Source: Tannerellaceae bacterium
GTDB taxonomy: Bacteria; Bacteroidota; Bacteroidia; Bacteroidales; Tannerellaceae
DNA: 64,000 bases
NCBI GenBank assembly: GCA_031280435.1
Contig: JAITGS010000010.1
Span: 1 to 64,000, forward strand
Direction of reading: 5' to 3'
In this document: piece by piece, positions 38,421-49,600 of the stretch
How the letters are laid out: each line of letters starts with the position of its first letter
How positions within the stretch are numbered: the stretch's first letter is position 1
Notes under the pieces: model-generated
Seen by the model: the letters and a program-made list of their open reading frames with translations, nothing else
Told to the model about the DNA's origin: nothing
Database searches by the model: none
Made by a program: the position numbers and the translations under genes

Positions 38421-39503
38421 CTAATCTAATGCGAAGGCAACGATTGCGTTCTCGGCAAAGGATTTGCCTCCCATTTGCCTTATCCGTATGCTGTTGCCTG
38501 CTAAGGAAAGTCCGCGCACGTCGCCTATGCTATATTCAAAGCGAACAGGGTCGGGCGTTGTATTTTTCATTACGAGATAGCCGCTTATGATGTTCTTACC
38601 CGGATATGCCCGTCCGGATATCAGGTAGTTGTTCCCCACGTAGTAGTTTGGGTTGAAGTTGCTTTCTCCTACTTTGATTAGGGTGCTTTTGACCCAGAGC
38701 CGGTCGCTAATCTGTCCTCCGTCTATCAGTACGTGCATGGTTACCATGACGAACCATTTTCCGGGAGGCAGTGTGATGAAGGTTCCTGCTCCGTGCCAGC
38801 TGTTCCAGTCGGAGGGCTTGAGCATGGTTCCCGTATCCGACATTTGCGTGGGCGGGGAGGTTCGCAGGGCATGGTTGTTTTGCCAGGTGCCTACTCCGTT
38901 ATCATCGGCTATGATGATTTTGCCTTCGCCGGGCTGTCCGTGTGTGTAGAGCAGCAGGTTGGTGAGGCTGACGCCTGTGGCGAGGTTCAGCTCTCCGGAG
39001 CCGTCGAAGCTGATGGCATGCCCGTTGGTGTTGAAGCTCATGTCTTTTGTTAGCGAGCCTCCTATGTGCAGGGAGTCGTTGATGATGGTGAGGCCGTTGC
39101 CGGCTCCGTAGGCAAATCCCCAGGAGTTCTCCCAGCGGCTGCCGTTCCAGCTATAAACGCCGGGGCTGAAGATGCTGTTGCTTGTGAGGTTGTAGACGGT
39201 AAGGCCGGCGTGGGTTTCCTTGATCCTGCTGCTTGAGTTGTCAATCCAGTCCGGGTCGGTGATGGCGATGAAGGGTTCGAGCGTGGCGGTATCCTTCAGC
39301 ATTACTCTGGTGAGCATCAGCCCTCCCTTGTCGGAGGTGACGTTGGCAGGGTCGTTGGCCGAGGCCGGATTGGCTGCGTCCTGTGTCCTGAGCTCGAGTA
39401 TGGCGGCACGTGCGGAGCGGCTGTCGGAGCCTATTGTTACCTGTGCCTCTGCGGCTATTATAGAGCCTGCTGTTGCAATGACTGCAAGAAGTATATGTTT
39501 CAT
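38421..39503 (-). CDS. Secreted fibre-like surface protein, paralog 1 of 3
   Basis: Signal peptide; VTIGSDSRSARAAILELRTQ..., GGLMLTRVMLKDTATLEPFI..., C-terminal FITLPPGKWFVMVTMHVLIDG...ENAIVAFALD. Confidence 0.7.
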   Translation of the reverse strand: MKHILLAVIATAGSIIAAEAQVTIGSDSRSARAAILELRTQDAANPASANDPANVTSDKGGLMLTRVMLKDTATLEPFIAITDPDWIDNSSSRIKETHAGLTVYNLTSNSIFSPGVYSWNGSRWENSWGFAYGAGNGLTIINDSLHIGGSLTKDMSFNTNGHAISFDGSGELNLATGVSLTNLLLYTHGQPGEGKIIIADDNGVGTWQNNHALRTSPPTQMSDTGTMLKPSDWNSWHGAGTFITLPPGKWFVMVTMHVLIDGGQISDRLWVKSTLIKVGESNFNPNYYVGNNYLISGRAYPGKNIISGYLVMKNTTPDPVRFEYSIGDVRGLSLAGNSIRIRQMGGKSFAENAIVAFALD

Positions 39504-39540
39504 CTTAATCTCTGCTGTTATCATTTAAGCGAAGCTTTGC

Positions 39541-40662
39541 TTATTGTACGAGCGCAAAGGCTACGATTGAGTTTTCGCCTGCATTGGCGCTGCCGTAGGA
39601 GTTTACGTATGCGCTGTTGGAGGCGCTTGGCCGTATCACTACTACCTTGTTGACTTTGTAGGTATAAGAGACGAGGCGGTTCTCAGGGTTCTCTATTATG
39701 ACGAATCCGCTTATTACATTGTAATTGTCATATATATGCCCTGAGATAGTTGTGTTGTTGCCCACGAAGATGCTCTTGTCTAAAACGTCGGCGTCTTCCT
39801 TATAGAACGATGATTCAACCCAGAACCTGCCCTGGCTGGTGCCGTTGATCACTGATGCGAGCATGGTGACCACTACGAACCATCGTCCCTTGGGCAACTG
39901 TATGGTTGCTTTGGTACTTCGCAGGTCGGAATTGCTGCTGCCCAGATCTACCCTCACGCCGTAGTAGTCTAATGTTGCTATGGGTGCGGCAGAGGGGCTG
40001 ATGTTATCCTCCCAGACGGCATTGCCGTCGGCGTCCGACATGATCACCCGGTTCTTGGCGTACGCAGAGCCTGTATACCGCAGTTCGCCGCTGAGCCTTA
40101 CGGGCACTGCAACCTCTACGGCCTTGCTTCCGCTGATGCCGAACCGATGCACGTCGGTGTTGAAGCTTATCGGCCGGCTGAGTTGCTCGCCGAGCCCTAT
40201 TTTGCCGCCGCCGTCCGCCATGAGCCCGTGTCCGACGGCTATGGGAGGCCTGTGGGAGGCCATCCACCGGTCGCCGTTCCATGTGTAGACGCCCGGCCTG
40301 AAGGGAGCCCGGTTGCTGATGTTATACACCATCATTCCCGCATGCATCTCCTTAAGCCGGGTAGAGGCGTTGTTTTGCCAGTCGGCGTCGGAGGTAGCGA
40401 TGAAAGGTTCGAGCGTATACCGGTCGAGGAGCTTCACCCTGGGCAACAGCAGGCCGCCCGTCACGGAGGATACATTGAGAGGGTCGGTTGCGCCGGGCGG
40501 ATTCACCGCATCCATGCTTTTGAGGTCGAGCAGAGCCGCACGTGCCGGAAGGCCGCCCGAACCTATGGTGACCTGGGCATGCAAGGCTCCGCCGACGGCC
40601 GTCAGAGCGCAGCAGACTATGACTGTGGCGGCAATCAGGCTACATCTGTTTCTTACATTCAT
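39541..40662 (-). CDS. Secreted fibre-like surface protein, paralog 2 of 3
   Basis: VTIGSGGLPARAALLDLKSMDAVNPPGATDPLNVSSVTGGLLLPRVKLLD...ENSIVAFALVQ. Confidence 0.7.
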   Translation of the reverse strand: MNVRNRCSLIAATVIVCCALTAVGGALHAQVTIGSGGLPARAALLDLKSMDAVNPPGATDPLNVSSVTGGLLLPRVKLLDRYTLEPFIATSDADWQNNASTRLKEMHAGMMVYNISNRAPFRPGVYTWNGDRWMASHRPPIAVGHGLMADGGGKIGLGEQLSRPISFNTDVHRFGISGSKAVEVAVPVRLSGELRYTGSAYAKNRVIMSDADGNAVWEDNISPSAAPIATLDYYGVRVDLGSSNSDLRSTKATIQLPKGRWFVVVTMLASVINGTSQGRFWVESSFYKEDADVLDKSIFVGNNTTISGHIYDNYNVISGFVIIENPENRLVSYTYKVNKVVVIRPSASNSAYVNSYGSANAGENSIVAFALVQ

Positions 40663-40686
40663 ACGTATATATATATAAGGTGTGTG

Positions 40687-41895
40687 TTACTGTTCCACCA
40701 GAGCGAAAGCCACTATGGTGTCCTCCTCCCAATGCGAGCTCCCGAATCGGTCGAACGGGATAGGGTCGCTGATGCTTACCCGCCCAAGCTCTACTTCTCC
40801 GAAGTGATACCTGAACTTGACGGACGAGCTTGTTGCATTGTTTATAATCACATACCCGCTTATGGTTACAAAGCTCTTATACAGGCGCCCGGAGATAAGG
40901 CTGTTATTGCTGTCGAAGTATACAGGGTTCGGGAGGCTTTCGTTTTCGGCAATGAAAGTGGTTCGCAGCCACAGCCAGTCCTCGTCCTGAAGATTAGGCT
41001 GGTCGATGCTGGAGCGCATGGTTACCATCACGAACCAGCGTCCGGGCGGGAGCATAATATAAGCATTGGTGTCCTTCCAGTTGTCGGCGCCCACGTAGTC
41101 GCGCAGGTCAACATTGGCCGAGAGGCCGGCACCGTCGGCGGTGAAAACAGCCGTGGGCGTCGGAGGCAGCGAAGCCTGAGGCTGCCAGGAAGCATATCCG
41201 TAGCGGTCGGACATGAGCAGCTTGCCCTCGCCCTGGTTGCCGTCCACATATTTAAACGTACCGGAAATAGTGAGGGGAGTGGCTATCCTGACTTCGCCCT
41301 GACCCGCCAGCGTCACCGTCCTGCTGTTGTTGTCAACCGAAACCGTCCGCGTCAGAGTCCCGCCAAGCTCCACAATGCTGTCCGCCAAGGTCAGCCCGCT
41401 GCCCACGTCAATGTTGCTTGAGGCCACCAGCCGCCAAAGGTCGCCCGTCCAGCTATAAACTCCGGGGACGAAATAGGCATCGGAGGTGAGATTGTAAACG
41501 CAGAGGCCGGCATGCGTCTCCCTTATAGCCGCAACGTTGCCCGCCCAGTCCGGATTGGCCTCCGGGATGAAAGGCTCGAGCGTAGTAGGGCTCACAAGGC
41601 GCACGCGCGGCAGCAGCAGGCCACCCTTGGTAGAGGTAACATTCGCATCATCACTCACCGAGGATATATTATCCCTGTCGGCGCTTTGCGATTTCAGCTC
41701 CAGCAAAGCCGCCCGCCCCGCATCGCTCGCAGAGCCAATCACCACCTGAGCCGCCGCAGCATAAGGCATAGCCGTGAGAACCAGCATAGCGCACAGCCCG
41801 GCAAGGTGGCGCTTACAGAGATTGTCGGCCGGCGCCCCTGTTACCGGGCGCCTGCCTTCAATCAGAAAATGGAGAGTGATTGCTTTGGCGTTCAT
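40687..41895 (-). CDS. Secreted fibre-like surface protein, paralog 3 of 3
   Basis: VVIGSASDAGRAALLELKSQ...GGLLLPRVRLVSPTTLEPFIPEANPDW...EDTIVAFALVEQ. Confidence 0.7.
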   Translation of the reverse strand: MNAKAITLHFLIEGRRPVTGAPADNLCKRHLAGLCAMLVLTAMPYAAAAQVVIGSASDAGRAALLELKSQSADRDNISSVSDDANVTSTKGGLLLPRVRLVSPTTLEPFIPEANPDWAGNVAAIRETHAGLCVYNLTSDAYFVPGVYSWTGDLWRLVASSNIDVGSGLTLADSIVELGGTLTRTVSVDNNSRTVTLAGQGEVRIATPLTISGTFKYVDGNQGEGKLLMSDRYGYASWQPQASLPPTPTAVFTADGAGLSANVDLRDYVGADNWKDTNAYIMLPPGRWFVMVTMRSSIDQPNLQDEDWLWLRTTFIAENESLPNPVYFDSNNSLISGRLYKSFVTISGYVIINNATSSSVKFRYHFGEVELGRVSISDPIPFDRFGSSHWEEDTIVAFALVEQ

Positions 41896-42092
41896 CTTAG
41901 AAAAAAATTCTCATTTGAAAATCAATCATGTTTGCGAAACTGTATTGTCCTTACTGCTTCTTGCGTTTAAGTTTCACCAAAGATATAGCAGCGCCCGCAA
42001 GCCCATGTGTACAAAAACGACCATTCGCAGCCGCCGGCTAAAGAACGACTTTGTCGTATATAATGTGGCAGCCGTTATGCTGACGCGATAAC

Positions 42093-42270
42093 GGGCATTT
42101 ATCGATCCCCCGCCTTAGCATTTATCGATCCCCTGCCTTACCGTTTATCGATCCCCTGCCTTAGCATTTAGCGATCCCCTGCCTTACCGTTTAGCGATCC
42201 CCTGCCTTAGCATTTAGCGATCCCCTGCCTTACCGTTTAGCGATCCCCCGCCTTAGCATTAACCGACGCG
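42093..42270. repeat. Array R7: about 8 units of exactly 23 bp, alternating GCCTTAGCATTTAKCGATCCCCT and GCCTTACCGTTTAKCGATCCCCT
   Basis: GATCCCC at 42104, 42127, 42150, 42173, 42196, 42219, 42242. Confidence 0.96.
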
Positions 42271-42446
42271 GTAAATATAAGTCCGGAGAATATCAGCCAA
42301 AGCAGACGGACAAGAGGCGGATTATAGTCATAAAGCCCGCCCGATGCATCCATAATTCACAGCTCACAACACAAAATTCGGAAAGTTCGTAATTCATAAT
42401 TAACTTGCGCCTTTATTCTAACACTATAAACAGTAATATAGAACAG

Positions 42447-43688
42447 ATGCAATCAACCGTTGATTTTTTACAGGAGCGCGTCCATAGAATAAAGTCTCTC
42501 AAGCCTTTCAGCAAGGATTTAGACGTTCTGTCGGGCATAGCGCAAGGAGCCAGAGTTGTCGCCATAGGCGAAGGCTCGCATTTTATCAGGGAATACTGGG
42601 AACTGAGGCAGCGATTGTTCGAGTGCCTCCACAGTAGTGCAGGCCTCGGAATCTTCGCCATGGAATTCGGATTTTCGGAAGCCCGGTTAGTCAATCGGTG
42701 GGTGAACGGAGAAGCCTCCGAGGGCGATTTGCACAGGTTTAGCGAGAGCATTGACAATTGGGGAGCAGGCGAAACCATACGATGGCTGCGGAGATACAAC
42801 GAACTGTCGGGCGCGCACATAGCCTTCGCCGGCATAGACATACCCGAAGCCGCCGGAACCCTGCTGCCCTCCCTCCTTCCCTTCTACGAATTTGCCCAAA
42901 GCATATCCATGCCCACGGGCGATTTGCGTGAAGCAATTCTTATATGTGATGAATTCGCATCCAAATCAGCCGTCACAGCCGCAGCCAAATGGAAGAAGAT
43001 GCCCGCCACGCAAACCGACAGGCTCGCAGCCATACTTGCCAATACTCTCACCCGCTTCACATCCCTGCGGGATTACTACACGGAAACAATACCGGCAATG
43101 GATTATCAAATCGCCCTGCGCCACATAGAAGCCGCCGTATACGCCGAGTTTATGATCCGAGCCGTAGCCAACGCCGACCGCAAGGCCGCCTTCCTGCCCG
43201 ACATGTCGGCCCGAGAGTATTTCATGGCACGCTCCGTGATGTGGCATCTCGACGCACATCCGGGCAGCAACATGTTTCTGCTGGCCCACAACAATCATAT
43301 CCAGAAAGCCAACGTGGTGTACGGGCAACACACGGCCGCCGTCCCAATGGGCTTCTTTCTCAACAAGTTCCTGGGAGACAAATACTGCGCCGTAGCCGTC
43401 ACCAGCACCGACAATCACACCGCCGACATGAGCTTGGACCCATCGAGGCCGGTCGGATTCAAAGTCGTCGACGTCGAACTCGGCAAAGCAAAGGAAGGCA
43501 GCTTTAATGCCTTTATAGAAAACAACAGCCTCGCCGACTGCATCACGCTAACCGACATGCGCGGCTCCGAAACCGACTTCAGCAGCATCCGGAGCCAGAG
43601 CGCCTTTGTAGACGTATCGGTGCGACAAGCCTTCGATGCGGTGATTAATCTGCCGGAAATAAACGTAGACAGCAAGCTCGGCCTGTGA
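42447..43688 (+). CDS. Erythromycin esterase superfamily protein
   Basis: ARVVAIGEGSHFIREYWELRQRLFECL, AMEFGFSEARLVNRWVNG, LLAHNNHIQKA. Confidence 0.85.
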   Translation: MQSTVDFLQERVHRIKSLKPFSKDLDVLSGIAQGARVVAIGEGSHFIREYWELRQRLFECLHSSAGLGIFAMEFGFSEARLVNRWVNGEASEGDLHRFSESIDNWGAGETIRWLRRYNELSGAHIAFAGIDIPEAAGTLLPSLLPFYEFAQSISMPTGDLREAILICDEFASKSAVTAAAKWKKMPATQTDRLAAILANTLTRFTSLRDYYTETIPAMDYQIALRHIEAAVYAEFMIRAVANADRKAAFLPDMSAREYFMARSVMWHLDAHPGSNMFLLAHNNHIQKANVVYGQHTAAVPMGFFLNKFLGDKYCAVAVTSTDNHTADMSLDPSRPVGFKVVDVELGKAKEGSFNAFIENNSLADCITLTDMRGSETDFSSIRSQSAFVDVSVRQAFDAVINLPEINVDSKLGL

Positions 43689-43756
43689 CTTTTGTTTCCG
43701 GGCGATGACAAGCCAAACGCCCGCGACAGGATGAGAACCTATCGCGGGCGATTTGC

Positions 43757-44113
43757 TTAAGGATGCACCAGCCTGTTCGTAGAAGTATCCGGGAAAACAA
43801 TAGCCGGCCGGAAGGCTTTTGCCTCCTCAAAGTCCATCAGCGCATACGACATGATGATGAGAACGTCGCCGGGCTGCACCTTACGGGCTGCAGCGCCGTT
43901 GAGGCAGATGGTTCCCGTGCCGCGCTCGCCCTTAATCACGTATGTCTCAAAGCGCTCGCCGTTGTTGTTGTTAACCACCGACACTTTCTCGTAGGGGATA
44001 AGATTCGCAGCGTCCATAAGGTCTTCGTCAATTGTGATGCTGCCGATGTAGTTCAGATTGGCATCGGTAACGCTCACGCGATGTATTTTAGATTTTACAA
44101 TTTCTATCATCAT
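43757..44113 (-). CDS. panD: Aspartate 1-decarboxylase
   Basis: [60 protein letters not shown]. Confidence 0.95.
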   Translation of the reverse strand: MMIEIVKSKIHRVSVTDANLNYIGSITIDEDLMDAANLIPYEKVSVVNNNNGERFETYVIKGERGTGTICLNGAAARKVQPGDVLIIMSYALMDFEEAKAFRPAIVFPDTSTNRLVHP

Positions 44114-44117
44114 AGCA

Positions 44118-44969
44118 TTAATTCCTGTAAGTAATATTATCAATAAGCCTAACCTCCCCGCAATAAACGGCAATGCAGCCAACGGCGCCCGCCTCATCAG
44201 AATCGCTCCAGGCTCGCAGCGGCATGAGCGTCACCGGATGCACAATTTCAAAATACTCCAGCCTTAGCAATGGCTCCGAAGCCAATGCAGCGCCAACGAA
44301 GGCCACAACATCGGCAAGGCTACTCGACGGCGCAAGCTCCCGACTATGCCTCAGCGCACGGAAAATCTCAGGCGCCGCGGCTCGCTCCTCAGCCGACAGA
44401 CGCATGTTGCGGCTACTCATGGCCAGCCCGTCGGCCTCGCGCACAATGGGGCAGGCAACGATGCCGACCGACATGCCGAGCCGGTCAACCAGCCTGCGGA
44501 TAACGGCAAGCTGCTGGAAATCCTTCAGCCCGAAGTAAGCCCGGCAAGGCCCGACAATATCAAACAGCCGACTGACAACCTTAGCCACGCCCTGGAAATG
44601 TCCCGGACGAAATCGCCCCTCCATGACCTCCACAAGGCTGCCGAGATCAAATTCCCTAAGATCCGGCGCCGGATAAATCTCCTCCACTGCCGGAACAAAA
44701 ACTATGCTGCAACCCGCGCTCTCAAGCATAGCGCAATCCGCCTCCACAGTTCGCGGATAAGAGGCCAGATCCTTAGGATCGTTAAACTGCGCCGGATTAA
44801 CAAAAATGCTGACTATGCAAACGTCGCTCTCGGCGGCGCACTGCTTCACAAGGCTCAGATGGCCCTCATGCAGAGCGCCCATCGTCGGCACGAATCCGAT
44901 AGAGTTGCCGGCAGCTCGCATCTCATCAAGAGCGCATCTCAAACGCTTTACGGTATTTATTATTTTCAT
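44118..44969 (-). CDS. panC: Pantothenate synthetase
   Basis: [51 protein letters not shown]. Confidence 0.96.
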   Translation of the reverse strand: MKIINTVKRLRCALDEMRAAGNSIGFVPTMGALHEGHLSLVKQCAAESDVCIVSIFVNPAQFNDPKDLASYPRTVEADCAMLESAGCSIVFVPAVEEIYPAPDLREFDLGSLVEVMEGRFRPGHFQGVAKVVSRLFDIVGPCRAYFGLKDFQQLAVIRRLVDRLGMSVGIVACPIVREADGLAMSSRNMRLSAEERAAAPEIFRALRHSRELAPSSSLADVVAFVGAALASEPLLRLEYFEIVHPVTLMPLRAWSDSDEAGAVGCIAVYCGEVRLIDNITYRN

Positions 44970-45090
44970 CAATAATTAAAAATGGTGAGGCTGCAAAGCT
45001 AATAATATGGATTGATAATATTTAAGCAAAGAGCTTTTTTAAGCGCCACAGAAGCCGCCGCTCATAAGAAAGCCCCAAAAACCCCCGATC

Positions 45091-45372
45091 GGGAGGCCGG
45101 CACAACGATGTTCCGGCGTCAGATCAAAAATATTGGGGCCGGCACAACGTTGTTCCGGCGTCAGATCAAAAAATTTGGAGCCGGCACAACGTTGTTCCGG
45201 CGTCAGATCAAAAAATTTGGAGCCGGCACAACGTTGTTCCGGTGTCAGATCAAAAATTTGGAGCCGGCACAACGTTGTTCCGGGGCCAGATCAAAAATTT
45301 GGAGCCGGCACAACGTTGTTCCGGGGCCAGATCAAAAAATTTGGAGCCGGCACAACGATGTTCCGGGGTAAA
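45091..45372. repeat. Array R8: 7 units of 41-42 bp, near-perfect 22-bp palindrome GCCGGCACAACGTTGTTCCGGC plus GTCAGATCAAAAAATTTGGA linker
   Basis: GGCACAACG at 45099, 45141, 45183, 45225, 45266, 45307, 45349. Confidence 0.96.
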
Positions 45373-45600
45373 AACACGACATTTCTTTTGACAAAGCGAT
45401 TGTTTTGCCCACAATTAAGCGCATTAATAGAAAAGCGACCTTGCCGCGTTTTCCATCAGGAAGAATCCGGGGGTGCATCCTTGCGGCAAGCCTTCGAATC
45501 TGCAGGGCTTGCTCATGACAATTATTTCGGAGATAAAGAGTAGAAACAAAATGGAACGGTTTTTTTATTTAGGCAAAAAGATACAAACAAAAATAATTGA

Positions 45601-45609
45601 TAACTTTGT
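45601..45609 (+). promoter_or_regulatory. -7 element TAACTTTGT for kdsB
   Basis: Bacteroidetes -7-like element 55 nt before the ATG. Confidence 0.45.
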
Positions 45610-45663
45610 CCGGCATGAGACATTCTATTGCGAAAAACATTAATAAGAGACAGAGTTAGCTAT

Positions 45664-46419
45664 ATGGAAAAGAGATTTATAGGAATAATACCCGCCCGCT
45701 ATGCATCCACCCGTTTTCCCGGCAAGCCATTGGCGGATTTGGGGGGTAAACCAATGATTCAACACGTTTACGAGCGCGCCCGATCGGTTTTGGACTGCGT
45801 TTATGTTGCAACAGACGACAAGCGTATCGCGCTGGCGGTTGCTTCGTTCGGAGGAAAAACCGTGATGACTTCCGGCGCACATCTTAGCGGAACCGATCGC
45901 TGCTGCGAAGCCTATCTGAAAATTGGCCGGGGCTACAACGTTGTAATCAACATTCAAGGCGACGAGCCCTTCATCCGTTTTGAACATATCGAGCTGCTGA
46001 AATCCTGCTTTGTTGATCCGGGAGTCCAGATCGCTACGCTGGTGAAGCCGGTTGTTCCCGGCGAAGATTTTGCAACCTCGCTGTCGTTGAACACTCCCAA
46101 AGTTGTAATCAACAAATATCGCGAAGCGATGTTTTTCAGTCGCTCAATTATTCCCTACTATCGCGGCAAGCCTCACACCGAGTGGCTCAATTCTCACACG
46201 TACTATCGACATATCGGGCTGTATGCCTACCGCGCGGATGTTTTGAACGAGATTACGCAATTGCCGCCGTCGCCACTTGAGATTGCCGAGAGCCTCGAAC
46301 AGCTCAGGTGGCTGGAAAATGGGTATAAAATTAAAGTTGGGATTACAAATATTGATTCGATTGGGATAGATACGCCGGAAGATTTGGTTCGCGCGCGTGG
46401 CCATTGGGACTCCAAGTGA
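45664..46419 (+). CDS. kdsB: 3-deoxy-manno-octulosonate cytidylyltransferase
   Basis: FIGIIPARYASTRFPGKPLADLGGKPMIQHVYERA, INIQGDEPFI. Confidence 0.95.
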   Translation: MEKRFIGIIPARYASTRFPGKPLADLGGKPMIQHVYERARSVLDCVYVATDDKRIALAVASFGGKTVMTSGAHLSGTDRCCEAYLKIGRGYNVVINIQGDEPFIRFEHIELLKSCFVDPGVQIATLVKPVVPGEDFATSLSLNTPKVVINKYREAMFFSRSIIPYYRGKPHTEWLNSHTYYRHIGLYAYRADVLNEITQLPPSPLEIAESLEQLRWLENGYKIKVGITNIDSIGIDTPEDLVRARGHWDSK

Positions 46420-46612
46420 GGACAAAATAAAAACGGCTACCTTCGCAAGCAACCGTTTTCTGTGTTTTTAATTCTCAATTCTTTAGACCAATGTAAAATA
46501 CTAATTCTTATTATTAACATATCTCCAATCTTATTCAATAGATTGTGGCTGCAAAGGTAGAAACTATATTGAGTTCTCCAAATACTTTCCGAAAAAAATA
46601 ATAGTGCTGCAA

Positions 46613-46656
46613 ATAAAAAAAGCTCCTTTAGGTTTTTGACCATTCGGGAGCTTTAA
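46613..46656 (-). terminator. Terminator of the rpoBC operon
   Basis: On minus strand: AAAGCTCC...GGAGCTTTTTTTATTT. Confidence 0.75.
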
Positions 46657-46680
46657 AATTAGCAATTAAAAACCCATAGT

Positions 46681-49600
46681 CTAATCTATTCTGTCTGATT
46701 TCTTGTCCATCATATTGAGCTCTCCAATGTTTTTGCGATTAGCAAAGATTTTGTCAAACTCATCTTTAGCGCCGACCACAAGCTTGTCAAAATCACGCTG
46801 CCCTGTACCGGCGGGGATTAAGTGTCCGCAAATCACGTTTTCCTTTAGCCCTTCAAGTCTGTCGATTTTGCCGTTGATGGCGGCTTCGTTGAGCACTTTG
46901 GTGGTCTCCTGGAAGGATGCGGCCGACATGAAGCTGTTGGTTTGCAGAGCTGCTTTGGTGATGCCTTGCAGGATCTGGTTGGAAGTTGCCGGAACTGCAT
47001 CCCTGGCTTCAACGAGGTGGAGGTCGCGTCGCTTGAGCATGCTGTTTTCGTCTCTCAACTTGCGTGCAGTCACGATTTGCCCGGCCTGCATGGTCTGCGA
47101 ATCTCCCGGCTCAATAACAACTTTCCTGCCCCATATACGGTCATTCTCGTCCATGATTTCCAGCTTGTCCACCACTTGCTGTTCAAGGAAGCGCGTATCT
47201 CCCGGATCAACCACTTCCACCTTACGCATCATTTGGCGAACGATAACTTCAAAGTGTTTGTCGTTGATCTTCACGCCTTGAAGCCGGTATACGTCCTGTA
47301 CTTCATTAACGATGTATTCCTGTACGGCGGTCGGGCCCTTTATCGCTAAAATATCCGAAGGAGTAATCGCGCCGTCCGAAAGTGGCATACCCGCACGGAT
47401 ATAATCATTTTCCTGAACGAGTAATTGCTTAGAAAGCGGCACCATATATTTCTTGATTTCACCCAGCTTGGATGTGACTGTGATTTCGCGGTTACCGCGT
47501 TTCACTTTACCGAAGCCGATTTCGCCGTCGATCTCGGAAACTACTGCCGGATTAGAAGGGTTGCGTGCTTCAAACAATTCGGTTACGCGCGGTAATCCCC
47601 CTGTTATGTCGCCGGTTTTACCTACGGCTCGTGGAATTTTTGCAAGCACTTCGCCGGCTTTTACGGCATCATTATTTTCTTTTACAACGTGTGCTCCCAG
47701 CGGCAGTGTATAGTTTTTGAGCGGCTTACCTTCGCTGTCCACTACATGAACCAACGGAATCTTGGTTTTATCCTTAGACTCAATAATGATCTTTTCCTTC
47801 AAACCGGTTGTTTCATCACTTTCTACGGCATAGGTTATACCTTCCTGCACATTTTCAAACTCAAGCGTACCGGCAACTTCCGATACAATGACTGCGTTGA
47901 ATGGATCCCATTCTACAATTACGTCTCCTTTCTTCACTGTACTTCCATGATTGAAATACAATTTAGAGCCGTACGGGATATTGTGCGTAAGCAGTACGAT
48001 TTTTGTGTTTGGATCAACAATGCGCATTTCCGCCAGGCGACTTACCACAACCTGATACGTCTTTCCCAGAGAATCCACAGACGATACTGCGCGCAGTTCG
48101 TCGATTTCGAGTATGCCGCTATATTTTGTAGCGATGCTATTCTCTGTTGCGATGTTGCTCGCTATACCTCCAACGTGGAAGGTACGCAAGGTCAACTGTG
48201 TTCCCGGTTCACCAATAGACTGTGCTGCAATAACGCCAACCACTTCGCCCTTCTGCACCATTTGCCCGGTAGCCAGATTACGGCCGTAGCATTTGGCGCA
48301 TACGCCTTTTTTAGATTCGCAAGTGAGAACCGAACGGATTTCTACGCTTTCAATAGGCGATTCTTGTATTTTCCGAGCAGCATCTTCCCGAATTTCTTCA
48401 CCGGCCTCAACAAGCAGCTCGCCGGTAATAGAATGTTGAACGTCATGCACCGAAACGCGGCCTAAAATGCGCTCGTATAAGGATGCAATCACTTCTTCAT
48501 TGTTCTTCAGCTCTGAGCATACCAGCCCGCGAAGCGTGCCGCAGTCTTCTTCATTAATAATAACGTCGTGGGAAACATCCACTAATCTGCGCGTCAAATA
48601 TCCTGCGTCTGCAGTTTTCAGAGCCGTATCGGCCAATCCCTTGCGTGCACCATGCGTAGAAATAAAATATTCCAGCACCGAAAGTCCTTCTTTAAAATTG
48701 GAGAGGATAGGATTTTCGATAATTTGTCCGCCTTCTGCTCCGCTTTTCTGGGGCTTAGCCATCAAACCGCGCATACCGGAAAGCTGCCGAATCTGTTCTT
48801 TTGAACCGCGCGCACCGGAATCCATCATCATGTACACAGAGTTGAACCCGTCATTATCCGCCGCGAGTTTATTGATAAGTATTTCCGACAGCCGACTGTT
48901 AACATGCGTCCAAATATCTATAATCTGGTTGTAGCGTTCATTCATAGTGATGAAGCCCATGCTATAATTTTGCATGATTTGCTCGACTTCCTGATAGCCT
49001 TCTTCCACCAGACTGTCTTTTTCTTCAGGGATCAGCACATCGGAAAGATTGAATGATAACCCGCCCTTGAAAGCCATTTGATAGCCTAAATTCTTTATAT
49101 CGTCGAGGAATTGTGCAGTTCGAGCAACTCCGCACACCTTAATAACATTGCCAATAATGTCGCGAAGCGCCTTTTTTCCAAGAAGTTCATTTACAAAGCC
49201 AACTTCTTTGGGAACAAACTCATTGACCAAAACACGGCCAACGGAGGTCTCAAGCATTATCTTGCCAAAGTTGCCATCTTCGTCTAAAGTCTCAACGGCC
49301 ACTTTAATAGGAGCATGAATATCTATTTTTCCTTCATTATATGCTACTACCGCTTCTTCTACACCGTAGAATATTTTGCCTTCTCCTTTAGCTCCCGGAC
49401 GCAATTTGGTTATGTAATACAAACCAAGAACCATGTCTTGTGAGGGAACTGTAATGGGGGCGCCGTTTGCCGGATTTAGTATGTTATGGGAAGCAAGCAT
49501 CAGCAATTGAGCTTCCAGAATAGCTTCATTTCCAAGAGGAAGGTGAACCGCCATTTGGTCGCCGTCAAAGTCTGCATTGAACGCAGTACACGATAGCGGA

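Noticed and set aside
42447-43688. Erythromycin-esterase homolog as a macrolide-resistance gene
   Set aside because: The superfamily is broad and mostly of unknown substrate; no mobile context; resistance cannot be claimed from sequence.
45012-45543. 119-aa and 136-aa ORFs across array R8
   Set aside because: Artefact of the stop-free 41-42-bp repeat; the frame shifts between units because spacing alternates 41/42.
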